Source: Mangrovimicrobium sediminis
Lineage (GTDB): Bacteria > Pseudomonadota > Gammaproteobacteria > Pseudomonadales > Halieaceae
Direction of reading: 5' to 3'
Assembly (NCBI RefSeq): GCF_004745945.1
Contig: NZ_SRLE01000005.1
Span: 62,001 to 126,000, forward strand
Length of the DNA: 64,000 nucleotides
The notes beneath the pieces were generated by a model. That model was not told the DNA's origin and searched no databases. It saw only the letters and a list, made by a program, of their open reading frames with translations. Of this stretch, positions 8,813-17,323 are shown piece by piece. The position numbers were made by a program, and so were the translations under genes. The first letter of the stretch is position 1. The number at the start of each line of letters is the position of its first letter.

Positions 8813-9508
8813 TCAGCCGGTGCGCCGCTGCTGCGACTTGCCGACCGGGAGTTCCAGGCCGCAGCCGCGCAGGATCATGCCGCTGATGAAGTCGGCGATA
8901 TGCGCGATCATCTCCGGTTCGTATTCGGCGTGGTTCATGATGGTCAGCACCTGGGTATCGAAGTCCGCGTAGTGCTGGGTCGACGACCAGATGAGAAAGA
9001 TGAGCTGCACCGGGTCCACCGGCGCCATGCGGCCCTGTTCGATCCAGATGTTCAGGAAGTTGGCCTTCTCGCGCACCCAGGTGCGCATCTCGGTGCGGAT
9101 GTATTCGCGCAGGAAAGGCGCGCCCTGGATGATCTCCATGGCAAACACCTTGGAGGCTTCCGGGTGAGTGAAGGCGAGTTCCACCTTCTTGCGGATGAAC
9201 ATGTCCAGCACCTCGGCCGGGTCGGCGTCGGCGTCCACCGTGTCCAGGTAGTCGTTCCACAGGTGGATGATGTTATCGAGCACCGCCAGGTAGAGGTTGT
9301 GCTTGCTGCTGAAATAGTAGTGGATACTGGGCTTGGCGACACCGGCGCGGTCGGCGATCTTCTGCGTGGTGGTGCCGCGATAGCCGTTCAGCGCGAACTC
9401 CTGTTCCGCAGCCTTGAGGATGATCTGGAAGTTGTGGTCGCGAATCTTTCCGGGCTTGTACGGCCCGCGCTTCGCAGTGCCGTTGCGTGATTCTTTCCGT
9501 GTCGCCAT
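8813..9508 (-). CDS. RutR-like TetR-family transcriptional regulator
   Basis: 231 aa. The N-terminal helix-turn-helix (GYRGTTTQKIADRAGVAKPSIHYYFSSK) lies about residues 40-70. The ligand-binding domain closely resembles E. coli RutR from memory: MEIIQGAPFL, APVDPVQLIFLIWSSTQHYADF. RutR controls pyrimidine and purine genes and is relieved by uracil or thymine. No rut pyrimidine genes are visible here, so a purine effector is an inference. AAGGAAG lies 6 bp before the ATG, and the leader holds TGACAGCGTCA, a perfect TGAC-3-GTCA repeat. It is probably in an operon with the downstream 8-oxoguanine deaminase. Its likely targets are the five RutR-like sites listed separately. Confidence 0.85.
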   Translation of the reverse strand: MATRKESRNGTAKRGPYKPGKIRDHNFQIILKAAEQEFALNGYRGTTTQKIADRAGVAKPSIHYYFSSKHNLYLAVLDNIIHLWNDYLDTVDADADPAEVLDMFIRKKVELAFTHPEASKVFAMEIIQGAPFLREYIRTEMRTWVREKANFLNIWIEQGRMAPVDPVQLIFLIWSSTQHYADFDTQVLTIMNHAEYEPEMIAHIADFISGMILRGCGLELPVGKSQQRRTG

Positions 9509-9520
9509 TGTGCTTCCTTA

Positions 9521-9531
9521 TGACAGCGTCA
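9521..9531. promoter_or_regulatory. inverted repeat before the RutR-like gene
   Basis: TGACAGCGTCA is a perfect inverted repeat (TGAC-AGC-GTCA) 12 bp upstream of the regulator ATG, overlapping its leader. The arms share TGAC/GTCA with RutR half-sites, but the spacing is shorter than the E. coli operator. It may be an autoregulatory site or chance. A lone TTGACCG half-site also occurs at 9644-9650 on the divergent side. Confidence 0.3.
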
Positions 9532-9700
9532 AACGCGGGGCCGCGGCTGGCTGCTCGGCCCGTTGCAGCCGGCGTCCACGCGAATGCGGTGGCCGCCAGG
9601 CCGTGACTGGTGGTTTAATAACATGCGAGAAAAATGCCAGTTTTTGACCGCGGTGCAGTCGAATGTTCCGTATGTCACCGAGCGATACCCGGAGGCCCGC

Positions 9701-10027
9701 ATGACCGCTTATGTCATCGTCGATAACGATGTCATCGATCCAGAACCCTACCGAGAATACCTGCGTCTCATTACACCCACGGTAGAGCGCTACGGCGGGC
9801 GCTACCTGGTGCGCGCCGGCAGGATTCACCTGCACGACACCGACTGGGCACCCGGGCGCATGGTGGTCATCGCCTTCGACGATGCCGCCGCCGCGCGCCG
9901 CTGGGTGGAGGCGGAGGACGTAGCGCCGATTCACGCCATGCGCCGCCGTCACGCCCATTCCCGGCTGGTCGTCATCGAGGGTGTGGATGTGGCTGGGGAT
10001 GAACCGGGCGTGGAGGGCGCGGCATGA
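9701..10027 (+). CDS. DUF1330-family protein
   Basis: 108 aa. It is a small ferredoxin-like (dimeric alpha/beta barrel type) protein with AYVIVDNDVIDPEPYREYLR, TVERYGGRYLVRAG, RMVVIAFDDAAAARRW and SRLVVIEG, the usual DUF1330 layout. In-frame ATGs at 9563, 9584 and 9623 would add unrelated sequence. GGAGG sits 5 bp before the ATG at 9701, which decides the start. Its stop overlaps the adenine deaminase start as ATGA, so the two are translationally coupled. DUF1330 proteins have no established reaction; linkage to a purine deaminase suggests an accessory or small-substrate role but proves nothing. Confidence 0.8.
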   Translation: MTAYVIVDNDVIDPEPYREYLRLITPTVERYGGRYLVRAGRIHLHDTDWAPGRMVVIAFDDAAAARRWVEAEDVAPIHAMRRRHAHSRLVVIEGVDVAGDEPGVEGAA

Positions 10028-11043
10028 ACGACGACACCTTCGCGCGCTGGCTGTGCGCCATGCCCAAGGCCGAGCTGCACCTGCATATCGACGGCAGCCT
10101 GCAGCCGGAGCGGCTGCTGCAGCTGGCGCGCAAGAACGGCGTCAGCCTGCCCTACACGAGCATCGAGGCGGTCGAGGCCGCCTACGACTTCGCCGACCTG
10201 CAGAGCTTTCTCGACCTCTACTACCTCGGCGCCTCGGTGCTGCGCGAGGAGGAGGACTTCTACCATCTGATGATGGACTACCTGCTGCGCTGTAAAGCGC
10301 AGAACATCGTGCACGCGGAGATCATGGTCGAGCCGCAGACCTACGCCGCCCAGGGCGTGGCCATGGCGACGATCATGGCCGGATTCAGGCGCGCCATCGA
10401 TGAGGCGCGCGCGGGCTGGGGCCAGTCGGTGCTGCTTATCCTCAGCCTGCTGCGCCACCTGCCCGAGGACGACGCGCTGGCCACCCTGGCCGCCGCGGAT
10501 GCCTTCCGCGAGGACTTCGTCGCCATCGGCCTGGCCAGTTCCGAGCGCGACTTCCCGCCGGAGGGTTTCGCGCGGCTGTACGCCGCGGCGCGCGAACGCG
10601 AGTACGCGCTCACTGCCCACGCCGGCGAGGAGGGCCCGGCGGCCAACCTGCGCACCGCCCTGGACCTGCTCGGCGTGCAGCGCATCGATCACGGTGTGCG
10701 CTGCGTCGACGATCCGGCGCTGGTGGCGGAGCTGGCGCGCCGCCAGGTGCCGCTCACCGTCTGCCCGCTGTCCAACGTGCGCCTGTGCGTGTTCGAGAGC
10801 ATGGCCCAGCACAACATCCTGCAACTGCTCGAGGCCGGGGTGATGGTCACCGTCAATTCCGACGACCCGGCCTACTTCGGCGGTTACCTCAACGAGAACT
10901 TCCTCGCCCTCGCGCAGCACCTGGACCTTGGCCGCGAGCAGGCGAAGACCCTGCTGCACAACAGCTTCGCCGCGAGCTTCCTGCCCGCGCGGGAGCAGCA
11001 GCGTTTGCGCGAACAGCTGACCCAGGCCTGCGCTGCCCACTAG
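10024..11043 (+). CDS. adenine deaminase of the adenosine deaminase fold (cytosolic)
   Basis: 339 aa zinc hydrolase. Metal and catalytic motifs are intact: PKAELHLHIDGSL, LTAHAGEEGP, IDHGVRC and VNSDDPAYFGGY. QSFLDLYY, LRCKAQNIVHAE, TVCPLSNVRLCVF and SDDPAYFGGYLNENF closely match the Pseudomonas/yeast-type adenine deaminases that use this fold, so adenine to hypoxanthine is the favoured reaction over adenosine. There is no signal peptide. It follows a DUF1330 gene with ATGA coupling and converges with the BMP substrate-binding protein gene, the ends overlapping by 4 bp. Confidence 0.85.
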   Translation: MNDDTFARWLCAMPKAELHLHIDGSLQPERLLQLARKNGVSLPYTSIEAVEAAYDFADLQSFLDLYYLGASVLREEEDFYHLMMDYLLRCKAQNIVHAEIMVEPQTYAAQGVAMATIMAGFRRAIDEARAGWGQSVLLILSLLRHLPEDDALATLAAADAFREDFVAIGLASSERDFPPEGFARLYAAAREREYALTAHAGEEGPAANLRTALDLLGVQRIDHGVRCVDDPALVAELARRQVPLTVCPLSNVRLCVFESMAQHNILQLLEAGVMVTVNSDDPAYFGGYLNENFLALAQHLDLGREQAKTLLHNSFAASFLPAREQQRLREQLTQACAAH

Positions 11044-12119
11044 TTGGGCACGCCGCCGATAATTCCCTCCAGCAGCCACTCCATCGCGATCAGCGCGTCG
11101 TCCGCGGGAATCGCGCCCGCGGCGACCCGCTCCTGTCCGCTGCTGTCCTTAAGCGGCCCGCGCCAGACATTGAGCTCGCCGTCGAGCATGCGCTGGCGTT
11201 CGGCGGCCACCGCGGCGCGAATGTCTTCCGGTACTTGCGGCCCCCAGCCCACCAGTTGCGTGGCGTCCTCCTCGACGCCGACCCAGTCGACGTTGGAGGT
11301 CCAGGTGCCGTCGATCACCGACTGCACCTTGCGCTTGTAGATGGGGAACCAGTTGTGGGCGATGCTCACCAGGTGGTGTTGCGGCGCATAGGCGCTGCGG
11401 TCGGTCTGGTAGCCCACCGACCACACGCCGGCCTGCTCCGCGGCCTGGATCGCCGCGGCGGTTTCCGTGTGGTGGGTGATGACGTCGGCGTTGCGCGCGA
11501 TGAGCAGGTCCGCCGCCTCGCGCGAGCGGCCGGCGTCGCTCCAGGTGTTGATCCACACCACCTCGACGGTGATGTCCGGGCGCGCGGCGCGCGCGCCGAT
11601 GGTATAGGCGTTGATACCGCGCAGCACTTCCGGGATCGGGAACGAGCCGACATAGCCCAGGCGCCCGGTCTTGCTGGCCAGGGCCGCGGCGTAGCCGGCC
11701 AGGTAGCGGCCCTGGTAGGCGCGGATCTGGTAGGTGCCGAGGTTGCGCGCGGTGGTGTAGCCCGAGGCGTGCTCGAACTTCACCTTCGGAAAACGCCTGG
11801 CCACGCGCACCGCCGAGTTCATGAAGCCGAAGGAGGTGGCGAAGACCAACTGGTTGCCGTCGCGCGCGAGCTTGGTCATCACCCGCTCGGCATCGCCGCC
11901 CGGCGGCACCCCGTCCAGCGCGGTGGTAACGATACGCTCGCCGAAATACGCTTCCAGTTCCTTGCGCGCCAGTTCGTGGGACAGGGTCCAGCCGCCCTGG
12001 CCCACCGGGTTCTCGTGCATGAAGGCGACCTTGACCGGCGCCTGGGCGCCGGCCAGGGCGGGCAGCAGCATGGCGGCGGCGAGCAGTCGGCGAAGCAGTG
12101 GGGAGCGGTGTTTGCGCAT
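11040..12119 (-). CDS. BMP-family periplasmic purine nucleoside-binding protein
   Basis: 359 aa. The ATG at 12119 gives a clean Sec signal peptide (MRKHRSPLLRRLLAAAMLLPALAGAQA) cut before PVKVAFMHENP; a longer ORF runs into the preceding gene and is not used. The mature protein has BMP landmarks GWTLSHELAR, VFATSFGFMNSA, FEHASGYTTARN, GRYLAGYAAALAS and HHTETAAAIQAAEQAG. BMP/Med-type proteins bind purine nucleosides for ABC import. No lipobox cysteine is present, so it is soluble rather than lipid-anchored. It is the last gene of the importer operon, starting 1 bp after the permease stop. Confidence 0.87.
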   Translation of the reverse strand: MRKHRSPLLRRLLAAAMLLPALAGAQAPVKVAFMHENPVGQGGWTLSHELARKELEAYFGERIVTTALDGVPPGGDAERVMTKLARDGNQLVFATSFGFMNSAVRVARRFPKVKFEHASGYTTARNLGTYQIRAYQGRYLAGYAAALASKTGRLGYVGSFPIPEVLRGINAYTIGARAARPDITVEVVWINTWSDAGRSREAADLLIARNADVITHHTETAAAIQAAEQAGVWSVGYQTDRSAYAPQHHLVSIAHNWFPIYKRKVQSVIDGTWTSNVDWVGVEEDATQLVGWGPQVPEDIRAAVAAERQRMLDGELNVWRGPLKDSSGQERVAAGAIPADDALIAMEWLLEGIIGGVPN

Positions 12120-12120
12120 A

Positions 12121-13047
12121 TCAGTCTTCCGGTGAAAAGTTCTGGCCCAGTCCGGGCGGTGATTGGTAACGGCCGAAATCGCGCTGCCGCGAGAGCAGTA
12201 CCAGCGCCGCGATACATAACAGGTAGGGCGCCATGGCCAGCATCTGGCCGGGCAGGCCGATACCGGTGCCCTGCAGCAGCAGGTTGAGGATGCCCGCCAT
12301 GCCGAACACATGCGCGGCGACCAGCACCAGGCCGGTGCGCCAGCCGGCGAGTACCACCAGGGCGAGGGCGATCCAGCCGCGCCCGGTGGTCATGCCCTCG
12401 GTCCACAGCGGAGTGTAGGCCAGCGACAGGTAGGCGCCACCGAGGCCGGCCATGAGGCCGCCGGCGCAGGCCATCAGCGCGCGCACCCGGCGCACCGGCA
12501 GGCCCAGGCGGTGGGCCACCGCCGGGTCTTCGCCGACGGCGGTGATGATCAACCCGGCGCGGCTGCGGTGCAGCAGCCAGTAGCTGGCCAGGGCCAGCAG
12601 CCAGGCCAGGTAGAGCAGCCAGTCCTGGGCGAACAGCGCCTGGCCGAACAGCGGGATGTCCGCCAGTAGCGGCACCGCCAGCGGGGCGATGCCGTCGATC
12701 GAACTGCCCACGTAGTCCTCGCCGAGGAAGGCGCTGAGACCGGTGCCGAAGATGGTCATGGCCAGCCCGGTGGCGACCTGGTTGGTCTGCAAAAGCAGTG
12801 TGAGCAGGGCGAACAGCGCGCCGCAGGCCAGGCCGGTGCCGGCCGCGGCGAGCACGCCGAGGGCGGGACTCTGGCTCTCGCTGGCGGCGATGAAACCGAC
12901 CACCGCCCCCATCAGCATCATTCCCTCCTGGCCGAGGTTGAGCATGCCGCTGCGCTCGGCGAGCAACACGCCCAGCGCGCAGTAGAGCAGGGGGATGCCG
13001 GCGCGCAGGGTGGAAAACGCCAGGGTGGCGAACAGCTCGGCGTCCAC
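12121..13047 (-). CDS. ABC importer permease, BMP/nucleoside type (second permease)
   Basis: 308 aa integral membrane protein with about eight to ten hydrophobic segments, of the branched-chain/ribose-type permease superfamily found with BMP binding proteins (NupQ/YufQ-like). Landmarks are GVLLAERSGMLNLGQEGMMLMGA near residue 30 and ALMACAGGLMAGLGGAYLSLAYTP near residue 195. The ATG is 3 bp from the stop of the first permease. It should form the heteromeric channel with the preceding gene, driven by the double-NBD ATPase at the head of the operon. Confidence 0.87.
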   Translation of the reverse strand: MDAELFATLAFSTLRAGIPLLYCALGVLLAERSGMLNLGQEGMMLMGAVVGFIAASESQSPALGVLAAAGTGLACGALFALLTLLLQTNQVATGLAMTIFGTGLSAFLGEDYVGSSIDGIAPLAVPLLADIPLFGQALFAQDWLLYLAWLLALASYWLLHRSRAGLIITAVGEDPAVAHRLGLPVRRVRALMACAGGLMAGLGGAYLSLAYTPLWTEGMTTGRGWIALALVVLAGWRTGLVLVAAHVFGMAGILNLLLQGTGIGLPGQMLAMAPYLLCIAALVLLSRQRDFGRYQSPPGLGQNFSPED

Positions 13048-13050
13048 GGC

Positions 13051-14136
13051 TCAGCGCTCCCCCGCCAGGGCCGGCGCGGCGCCGGGCAGGCGCAGCCGGT
13101 GGTTGATGAGGAAGTCCGCCGCCAGCAGGTAGAACAACAGCATGCCCTGGAACATCTGGGTGATGGAGCGCGGCAGGCCGAACTCGATCTGCAGGTTCTC
13201 GCCGCCGATGAAGGTGAGTGCGAAGAGCAGGCCGGCGAGCACGATACCCACCGGATGGTTGCGGCCGAGGAACACCACGATGATGGCGGAGAAGCCGTAG
13301 CCCGCGGACAGGTGCGGGGTGACCTGACCCACCGGGCCGAGCACCTCGAAGGCCCCGGCCAGCCCGGCCAGCGCGCCGCAGGCGGCGAGCACGAACCACA
13401 GCAGGACGCGTGAACTGAAGCCGGCGTAGCCCGCGGTGCGCGCGCTTTCGCCAAACACCCGCACCTGGAAGCCGAGCAGGCTGCGCGCCATCAGCAGCCA
13501 CAGCCCGGCCGCGGCCAGCAGCGCTATAGGCAGGCCGATATGCACGCGGTAGTCCGGGTGCAGGGTGGGCAGCAGCAGTTCCTCCACCAGCAGCGCGGAC
13601 TCCGGGAAGTTGAAGCCTGCGGGGTCCTTGAGCGGGCCGTGCACCGCCCACAGCAGCAATTGCAGGGCGATGTAGTTGAGCATGATGCTGGTGAGGATTT
13701 CACTGCAGTCGAAGCGGTCGCGCAGCAAGGCGACGATCCCCGCCCAGGCAGTGCCGGCAAGCATACCGGCGACACTCGCGCCGAGCAGCGCCCAGCCGAA
13801 GCCGGCGGAGAACTCGTTGCAGGCCAGCGCCACCACCCCGCCGCCGAGGGCGCCGAGGATGAACTGCCCCTCCGCGCCGATATTCCACACCCGCGCGCGA
13901 AAGCACAGGGACAGGCCCACCGCGCACAGCAGCAGCGGCGTAGCCTTCAATAACAACTCGCTGATCCCGTACAGGTCACGCACCGGGGCGATGAAGAATG
14001 CGTACATGACCGCCGCCGGCGGTTGCCCGAGCCCGGCGAAGATCGCGGCGCCGGTCAGCCCGGTGGCCACCAGCGCCAGCAGCGGCGACAGGACCTGCAT
14101 GCGCCGCGAGGGGGCGGCACGGCGCTCTATGCGCAT
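13051..14136 (-). CDS. ABC importer permease, BMP/nucleoside type (first permease)
   Basis: 361 aa, multi-spanning. Landmarks of the NupP/YufP-like partner are ATPLLLCAVGLSLCFRARVWNIGAEGQ around residues 70-97 and SGFGWALLGAS. The annotated ATG (14136) follows AAAGGAGT by about 6 bp and overlaps the ATPase gene end by 10 bp. A longer ORF to 14265 would extend into the ATPase gene with an arginine-rich, unlikely N terminus. Confidence 0.87.
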   Translation of the reverse strand: MRIERRAAPSRRMQVLSPLLALVATGLTGAAIFAGLGQPPAAVMYAFFIAPVRDLYGISELLLKATPLLLCAVGLSLCFRARVWNIGAEGQFILGALGGGVVALACNEFSAGFGWALLGASVAGMLAGTAWAGIVALLRDRFDCSEILTSIMLNYIALQLLLWAVHGPLKDPAGFNFPESALLVEELLLPTLHPDYRVHIGLPIALLAAAGLWLLMARSLLGFQVRVFGESARTAGYAGFSSRVLLWFVLAACGALAGLAGAFEVLGPVGQVTPHLSAGYGFSAIIVVFLGRNHPVGIVLAGLLFALTFIGGENLQIEFGLPRSITQMFQGMLLFYLLAADFLINHRLRLPGAAPALAGER

Positions 14137-15650
14137 GCGCCACTCCTTTGCGGACTGCTGCCACCCGCGCCGGTCATCCACTGCCCGAGCAGGTCGCGGT
14201 CGACCTCGGCGGTGGGAAGCTGGGGCGACAAACGGCCATCGCACAGGGCGCCGAGCCGGTCGCACAGGCGGTACAGTTCCTCGGTGTCCTCCGACAGCAG
14301 CAGGATGGCCATGCCGGCGTTGCGCGCCGCGGCCAGCGCCGCGTGGATGTTAGCCTGGGCGCCGGGGTCCACGCCCCAGGTGGGGTTGTAGCAGACCAGC
14401 ACACGCGGCGCGCCGGCCAGCTCGCGGCCGACCAGGAATTTCTGCAGGTTGCCGCCGGACAGCTGCCGCGCCTGCGCCGCCGCGGAGGGCGCGCGCACCG
14501 CGGCGTCCTGTATCAGTTGCGTGGCCAGGGCGGCGACGCGGCCCCAGTGCAGCCAGGGGCCGCTGTGGCAGGCCGCGTCGTCGTAGTGGGAGAGCAGGTA
14601 GTTCTCGTCCAGGGTCAGGCCCGCGGCGGCGGCGTGGTGCAGGCGGTCCACCGGCAACACGCGAATACCGCGGCGGCGGCGCTGGCGCACGCCGCTGCGG
14701 CCAAGGTCCTCGCCGTCCAGCCACAGGCTGCCGGCGCTGGGCCGGATCTCCCCGGCCACCACCGCGGCCAGCGCTTCCTGGCCGCTGCCGGAAACCCCCG
14801 CGATGCCGAGGATCTCGCCGCTGGCCAGGCTGAGGTCGATGTTCTCGAGTCGCCCGCGGCGCTGGCCGGGCAGTTGTGCGCAGATCCCGCGCAGTTGCAG
14901 GGCGGTGGCGCCGGGCGGCGCTGCGGCCCGCGCCAGCTGTGCCGGCGGCGGCTCGCCGCCGAGCATCAGGCGGGTGATATCCGCATCGCTGCTGCCGGCC
15001 AACTCGAGGCGGCCGGCGACGCGGCCGCCGCGCAGTACGGTGGCCTCGCGGCACAGGGCGCGCGCCTCGTCCAGCTTGTGGGTGATGAACAGCACAGAAC
15101 AGCCGCGCTGCGCCAGCTTGCGCAGGATGGCTACCAGCTGTTCGACCTCCGCCGGCGTGAGCACCGAGGTGGGTTCGTCGAGAATCAGCAGTTTCATGTC
15201 CTGCAGCAGGCAGCGCAGGATCTCCACGCGCTGCATCTCCCCCGGGGAGAGCAGGCCGACGCGCACATCCAGCTCGATGCGCAGGTCGAAATCGCCGAGC
15301 ACCTGCGCCAGGCGCTGCTCGTCGAGGTCGGGGTAGGCGAGTTGCAGGTTCTGGCGTACGCTGAGGGTGCGCAGCAAGGAGAAGTGCTGGAACACCATGC
15401 CGATGCCCAGGCGCCGCGCGGTGCCGGGGTCGCTGACGCTGACTTCCCGGCCCTCCCACACGATGCTGCCACTGTCCGGTTGCAGCACGCCGTAGAGCAG
15501 TAGCATCAGCGTGCTCTTGCCGGCGCCGTTCTCGCCGAGCACCGCGTGAATCTCGCCGGGGCGCAGGCGCAGGTCTATGCTGTCGTTGGCCACGACTGCG
15601 CCGAAGCGCTTGCCAATGCCGACGAGTTCGAGTCGAACCGGGGGCGTCAT
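14127..15650 (-). CDS. ABC importer ATPase with two nucleotide-binding domains
   Basis: 507 aa RbsA-type double ATPase. The first domain has a Walker A (GENGAGKST, about residues 38-46), signature SPGEMQRVEIL and Walker B LLILDEPTSVL. The second has a degenerate Walker A (GVSGSGQEAL, lysine replaced by glutamine), as is usual for this family, and the signature LSGGNLQKFLVG. It energises the BMP-type nucleoside importer encoded downstream. It starts the minus-strand operon divergent from xdhA; a RutR-like site covers the region immediately upstream of the ATG. Confidence 0.9.
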   Translation of the reverse strand: MTPPVRLELVGIGKRFGAVVANDSIDLRLRPGEIHAVLGENGAGKSTLMLLLYGVLQPDSGSIVWEGREVSVSDPGTARRLGIGMVFQHFSLLRTLSVRQNLQLAYPDLDEQRLAQVLGDFDLRIELDVRVGLLSPGEMQRVEILRCLLQDMKLLILDEPTSVLTPAEVEQLVAILRKLAQRGCSVLFITHKLDEARALCREATVLRGGRVAGRLELAGSSDADITRLMLGGEPPPAQLARAAAPPGATALQLRGICAQLPGQRRGRLENIDLSLASGEILGIAGVSGSGQEALAAVVAGEIRPSAGSLWLDGEDLGRSGVRQRRRRGIRVLPVDRLHHAAAAGLTLDENYLLSHYDDAACHSGPWLHWGRVAALATQLIQDAAVRAPSAAAQARQLSGGNLQKFLVGRELAGAPRVLVCYNPTWGVDPGAQANIHAALAAARNAGMAILLLSEDTEELYRLCDRLGALCDGRLSPQLPTAEVDRDLLGQWMTGAGGSSPQRSGACA

Positions 15651-15653
15651 TTT

Positions 15654-15669
15654 ATGATCGTTTGGTCAA
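15654..15669. promoter_or_regulatory. RutR-like operator before the nucleoside ABC importer
   Basis: ATGATCG-TT-TGGTCAA matches 11 of 14 informative positions of the E. coli RutR palindrome TTGACCA-NN-TGGTCAA, with a perfect right half. It ends 4 bp upstream of the ATPase start codon, so binding could block translation initiation or elongation from the importer promoter. Confidence 0.5.
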
Positions 15670-15800
15670 GTTTTGTCATGCCGGGTTTCGGCGGCTGCCC
15701 GAACCCGCGGTATCCCTGCCGCAGTAATACAGGCGGTTCAGCAATTACCATGCCACCCCGCGCGCCCCGGCGTCGCGCTTTTCCCGCTCTGACGGAAAAG

Positions 15801-15816
15801 CTGTCCATTTGGTCTA
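15801..15816. promoter_or_regulatory. RutR-like operator in the xdhA promoter
   Basis: CTGTCCA-TT-TGGTCTA matches 11 of 14 positions of the E. coli RutR palindrome. It lies directly against the putative -10 element TAATAT (15815-15820), a placement suited to repression. No convincing -35 hexamer is visible at 16-19 bp. The start codon of xdhA is about 60 bp downstream. Confidence 0.5.
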
Positions 15817-15874
15817 ATATTTGCAAAGAAGCGGAATGCCGCGCTGCGGTACCGCGAAGTCACGAGGAGGCCCG

Positions 15875-17323
15875 GTGGAGTTTTATCTGAACGGAGAGTT
15901 GCAACAATGCACCGGCGTCGATGCCAATATGACGCTGCTGCGCTACCTGCGCGAGCGGCTCGGCAAGGTGGGTACCAAGGAGGGCTGCGCCTCCGGCGAC
16001 TGCGGCGCCTGTACCGTGCTCATAGCGGATGCCGACGACACCTCGCCGCAGGCTATCAACAGCTGTATATGCCTGCTGGGCTCGGTGCAGGGGCGGCAGG
16101 TGCTGACCGTCGAGGGTCTGGAGCAGGACGGCGAACTGCACCCGGTTCAGCAGGCCATGGTCGACTGCCACGGCTCCCAGTGCGGCTTCTGTACCCCCGG
16201 TTTCGTGATGTCCCTGGCGGGACTCTACCAGCGCAGCCTGGCGCAGGGCGGCGAGACACCCGGGCGCCACGCGATCACCGATTGCATCGCCGGCAACCTG
16301 TGCCGCTGCACCGGTTACCGGCCGATTGTCGAGGCCGGCCAGCGCATGCTTACGTATCCGCAGCGGGGCATTTTCAATGAGCCGGCGACCCAAACTGGTG
16401 CGCCGGACCGGGATGACCGGCAGCCGCTGGTCGGCGGCGCCCAGCGTTACTACCAGCCGCGCTCGCGCTCCAACCTGCGCGCGATTCTCGCCGTGGAGCC
16501 GGGGGCGACCCTGGTCGCCGGCGGCACCGACCTCGCCCTGGAGATCACCCAGCGCTACCGCGAGTTTGAGGTGCTGGTGGATATCTCGGCGATCGACTCG
16601 CTGGCCACCATCGGCGAGGAGGACGGCTATATCCGCATCGGCGCCGGCGTGCGCTATCACCAGCTGATGGGCCACCCGTTGCTGGCCTCGACGCCGCTGG
16701 ACGGCCTGCTGGCGCGACTCGGCTCGGAGCAGGTGCGCAATCGCGGCACCATTGGCGGCAACCTCGCCAACGGCTCGCCCATCGCCGACATGCCGCCGGT
16801 GCTGATGGCCTGGGGCGCCGACGTCGAAGTGGTCAACACATTGGGTGAGCGCACCCGCTACCCGGTAGAGGATTTCTACCTGGATTACCGGCAGACGCGA
16901 CTGCAGGCCGGCGACTATATCGAGGCGGTGTATATCCCCATGCACCTGTCCCGCGCGCCGCATCGTTTCTACAAGCTGAGCAAGCGCTTTGAGGACGACA
17001 TCTCCTCGGTGATGTGCGCGGTGAGTATGACTCTCGATGGCGGCTATGTGCTGGGAGTGCGTATCGCCTATGGCGGCATGGCCGCGGTGCCGCGCCGCGC
17101 CTCCGCTGCCGAGCAGCAGTTGCTCGGCGCGCAACTCACCGACGCGGTGATCGACAACGCCTGTACCAGCCTCGACAACGAGTTCCAGCCGCTGTCCGAC
17201 GTGCGCGCCAGCGCGGTATACCGCCTGGACATGGCCGCCGCCCTGCTGCGCCGCGCCCTGCGCGCGCTGCGCGATGGCGATGCGCCGGACGTGTTCGAAC
17301 TCGGGGAGGTGTCCCATGCGTAA
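15875..17323 (+). CDS. xdhA: xanthine dehydrogenase small subunit (FeS/FAD)
   Basis: 482 aa. Two [2Fe-2S] clusters are visible: the plant-type ligands C38, C43, C46 in GCASGDCGACT, and the helical-domain set in GSQCGFCTPGF and NLCRCTGYRP. The FAD domain follows with ATLVAGGTDLALEI and GTIGGNLANGSPIAD. It carries electrons from the molybdenum subunit to NAD+ in hypoxanthine and xanthine oxidation. The preferred start is GTG 15875, preceded by AGGAGG; an in-frame ATG at 15821 would add 18 atypical residues. The stop overlaps the xdhB start by 8 bp. Confidence 0.92.
   Translation: MEFYLNGELQQCTGVDANMTLLRYLRERLGKVGTKEGCASGDCGACTVLIADADDTSPQAINSCICLLGSVQGRQVLTVEGLEQDGELHPVQQAMVDCHGSQCGFCTPGFVMSLAGLYQRSLAQGGETPGRHAITDCIAGNLCRCTGYRPIVEAGQRMLTYPQRGIFNEPATQTGAPDRDDRQPLVGGAQRYYQPRSRSNLRAILAVEPGATLVAGGTDLALEITQRYREFEVLVDISAIDSLATIGEEDGYIRIGAGVRYHQLMGHPLLASTPLDGLLARLGSEQVRNRGTIGGNLANGSPIADMPPVLMAWGADVEVVNTLGERTRYPVEDFYLDYRQTRLQAGDYIEAVYIPMHLSRAPHRFYKLSKRFEDDISSVMCAVSMTLDGGYVLGVRIAYGGMAAVPRRASAAEQQLLGAQLTDAVIDNACTSLDNEFQPLSDVRASAVYRLDMAAALLRRALRALRDGDAPDVFELGEVSHA

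Noticed and set aside
9644-9657. RutR-like operator before the DUF1330 gene
   Set aside because: TTGACC is followed by GGTGCA only if the spacing is shortened, so it does not fit the palindrome used for the other sites.
11879-13651. 590-aa minus-strand ORF across two permease genes
   Set aside because: It spans the boundary of two recognised permeases in a different frame and is arginine/glycine/proline-rich without domains.
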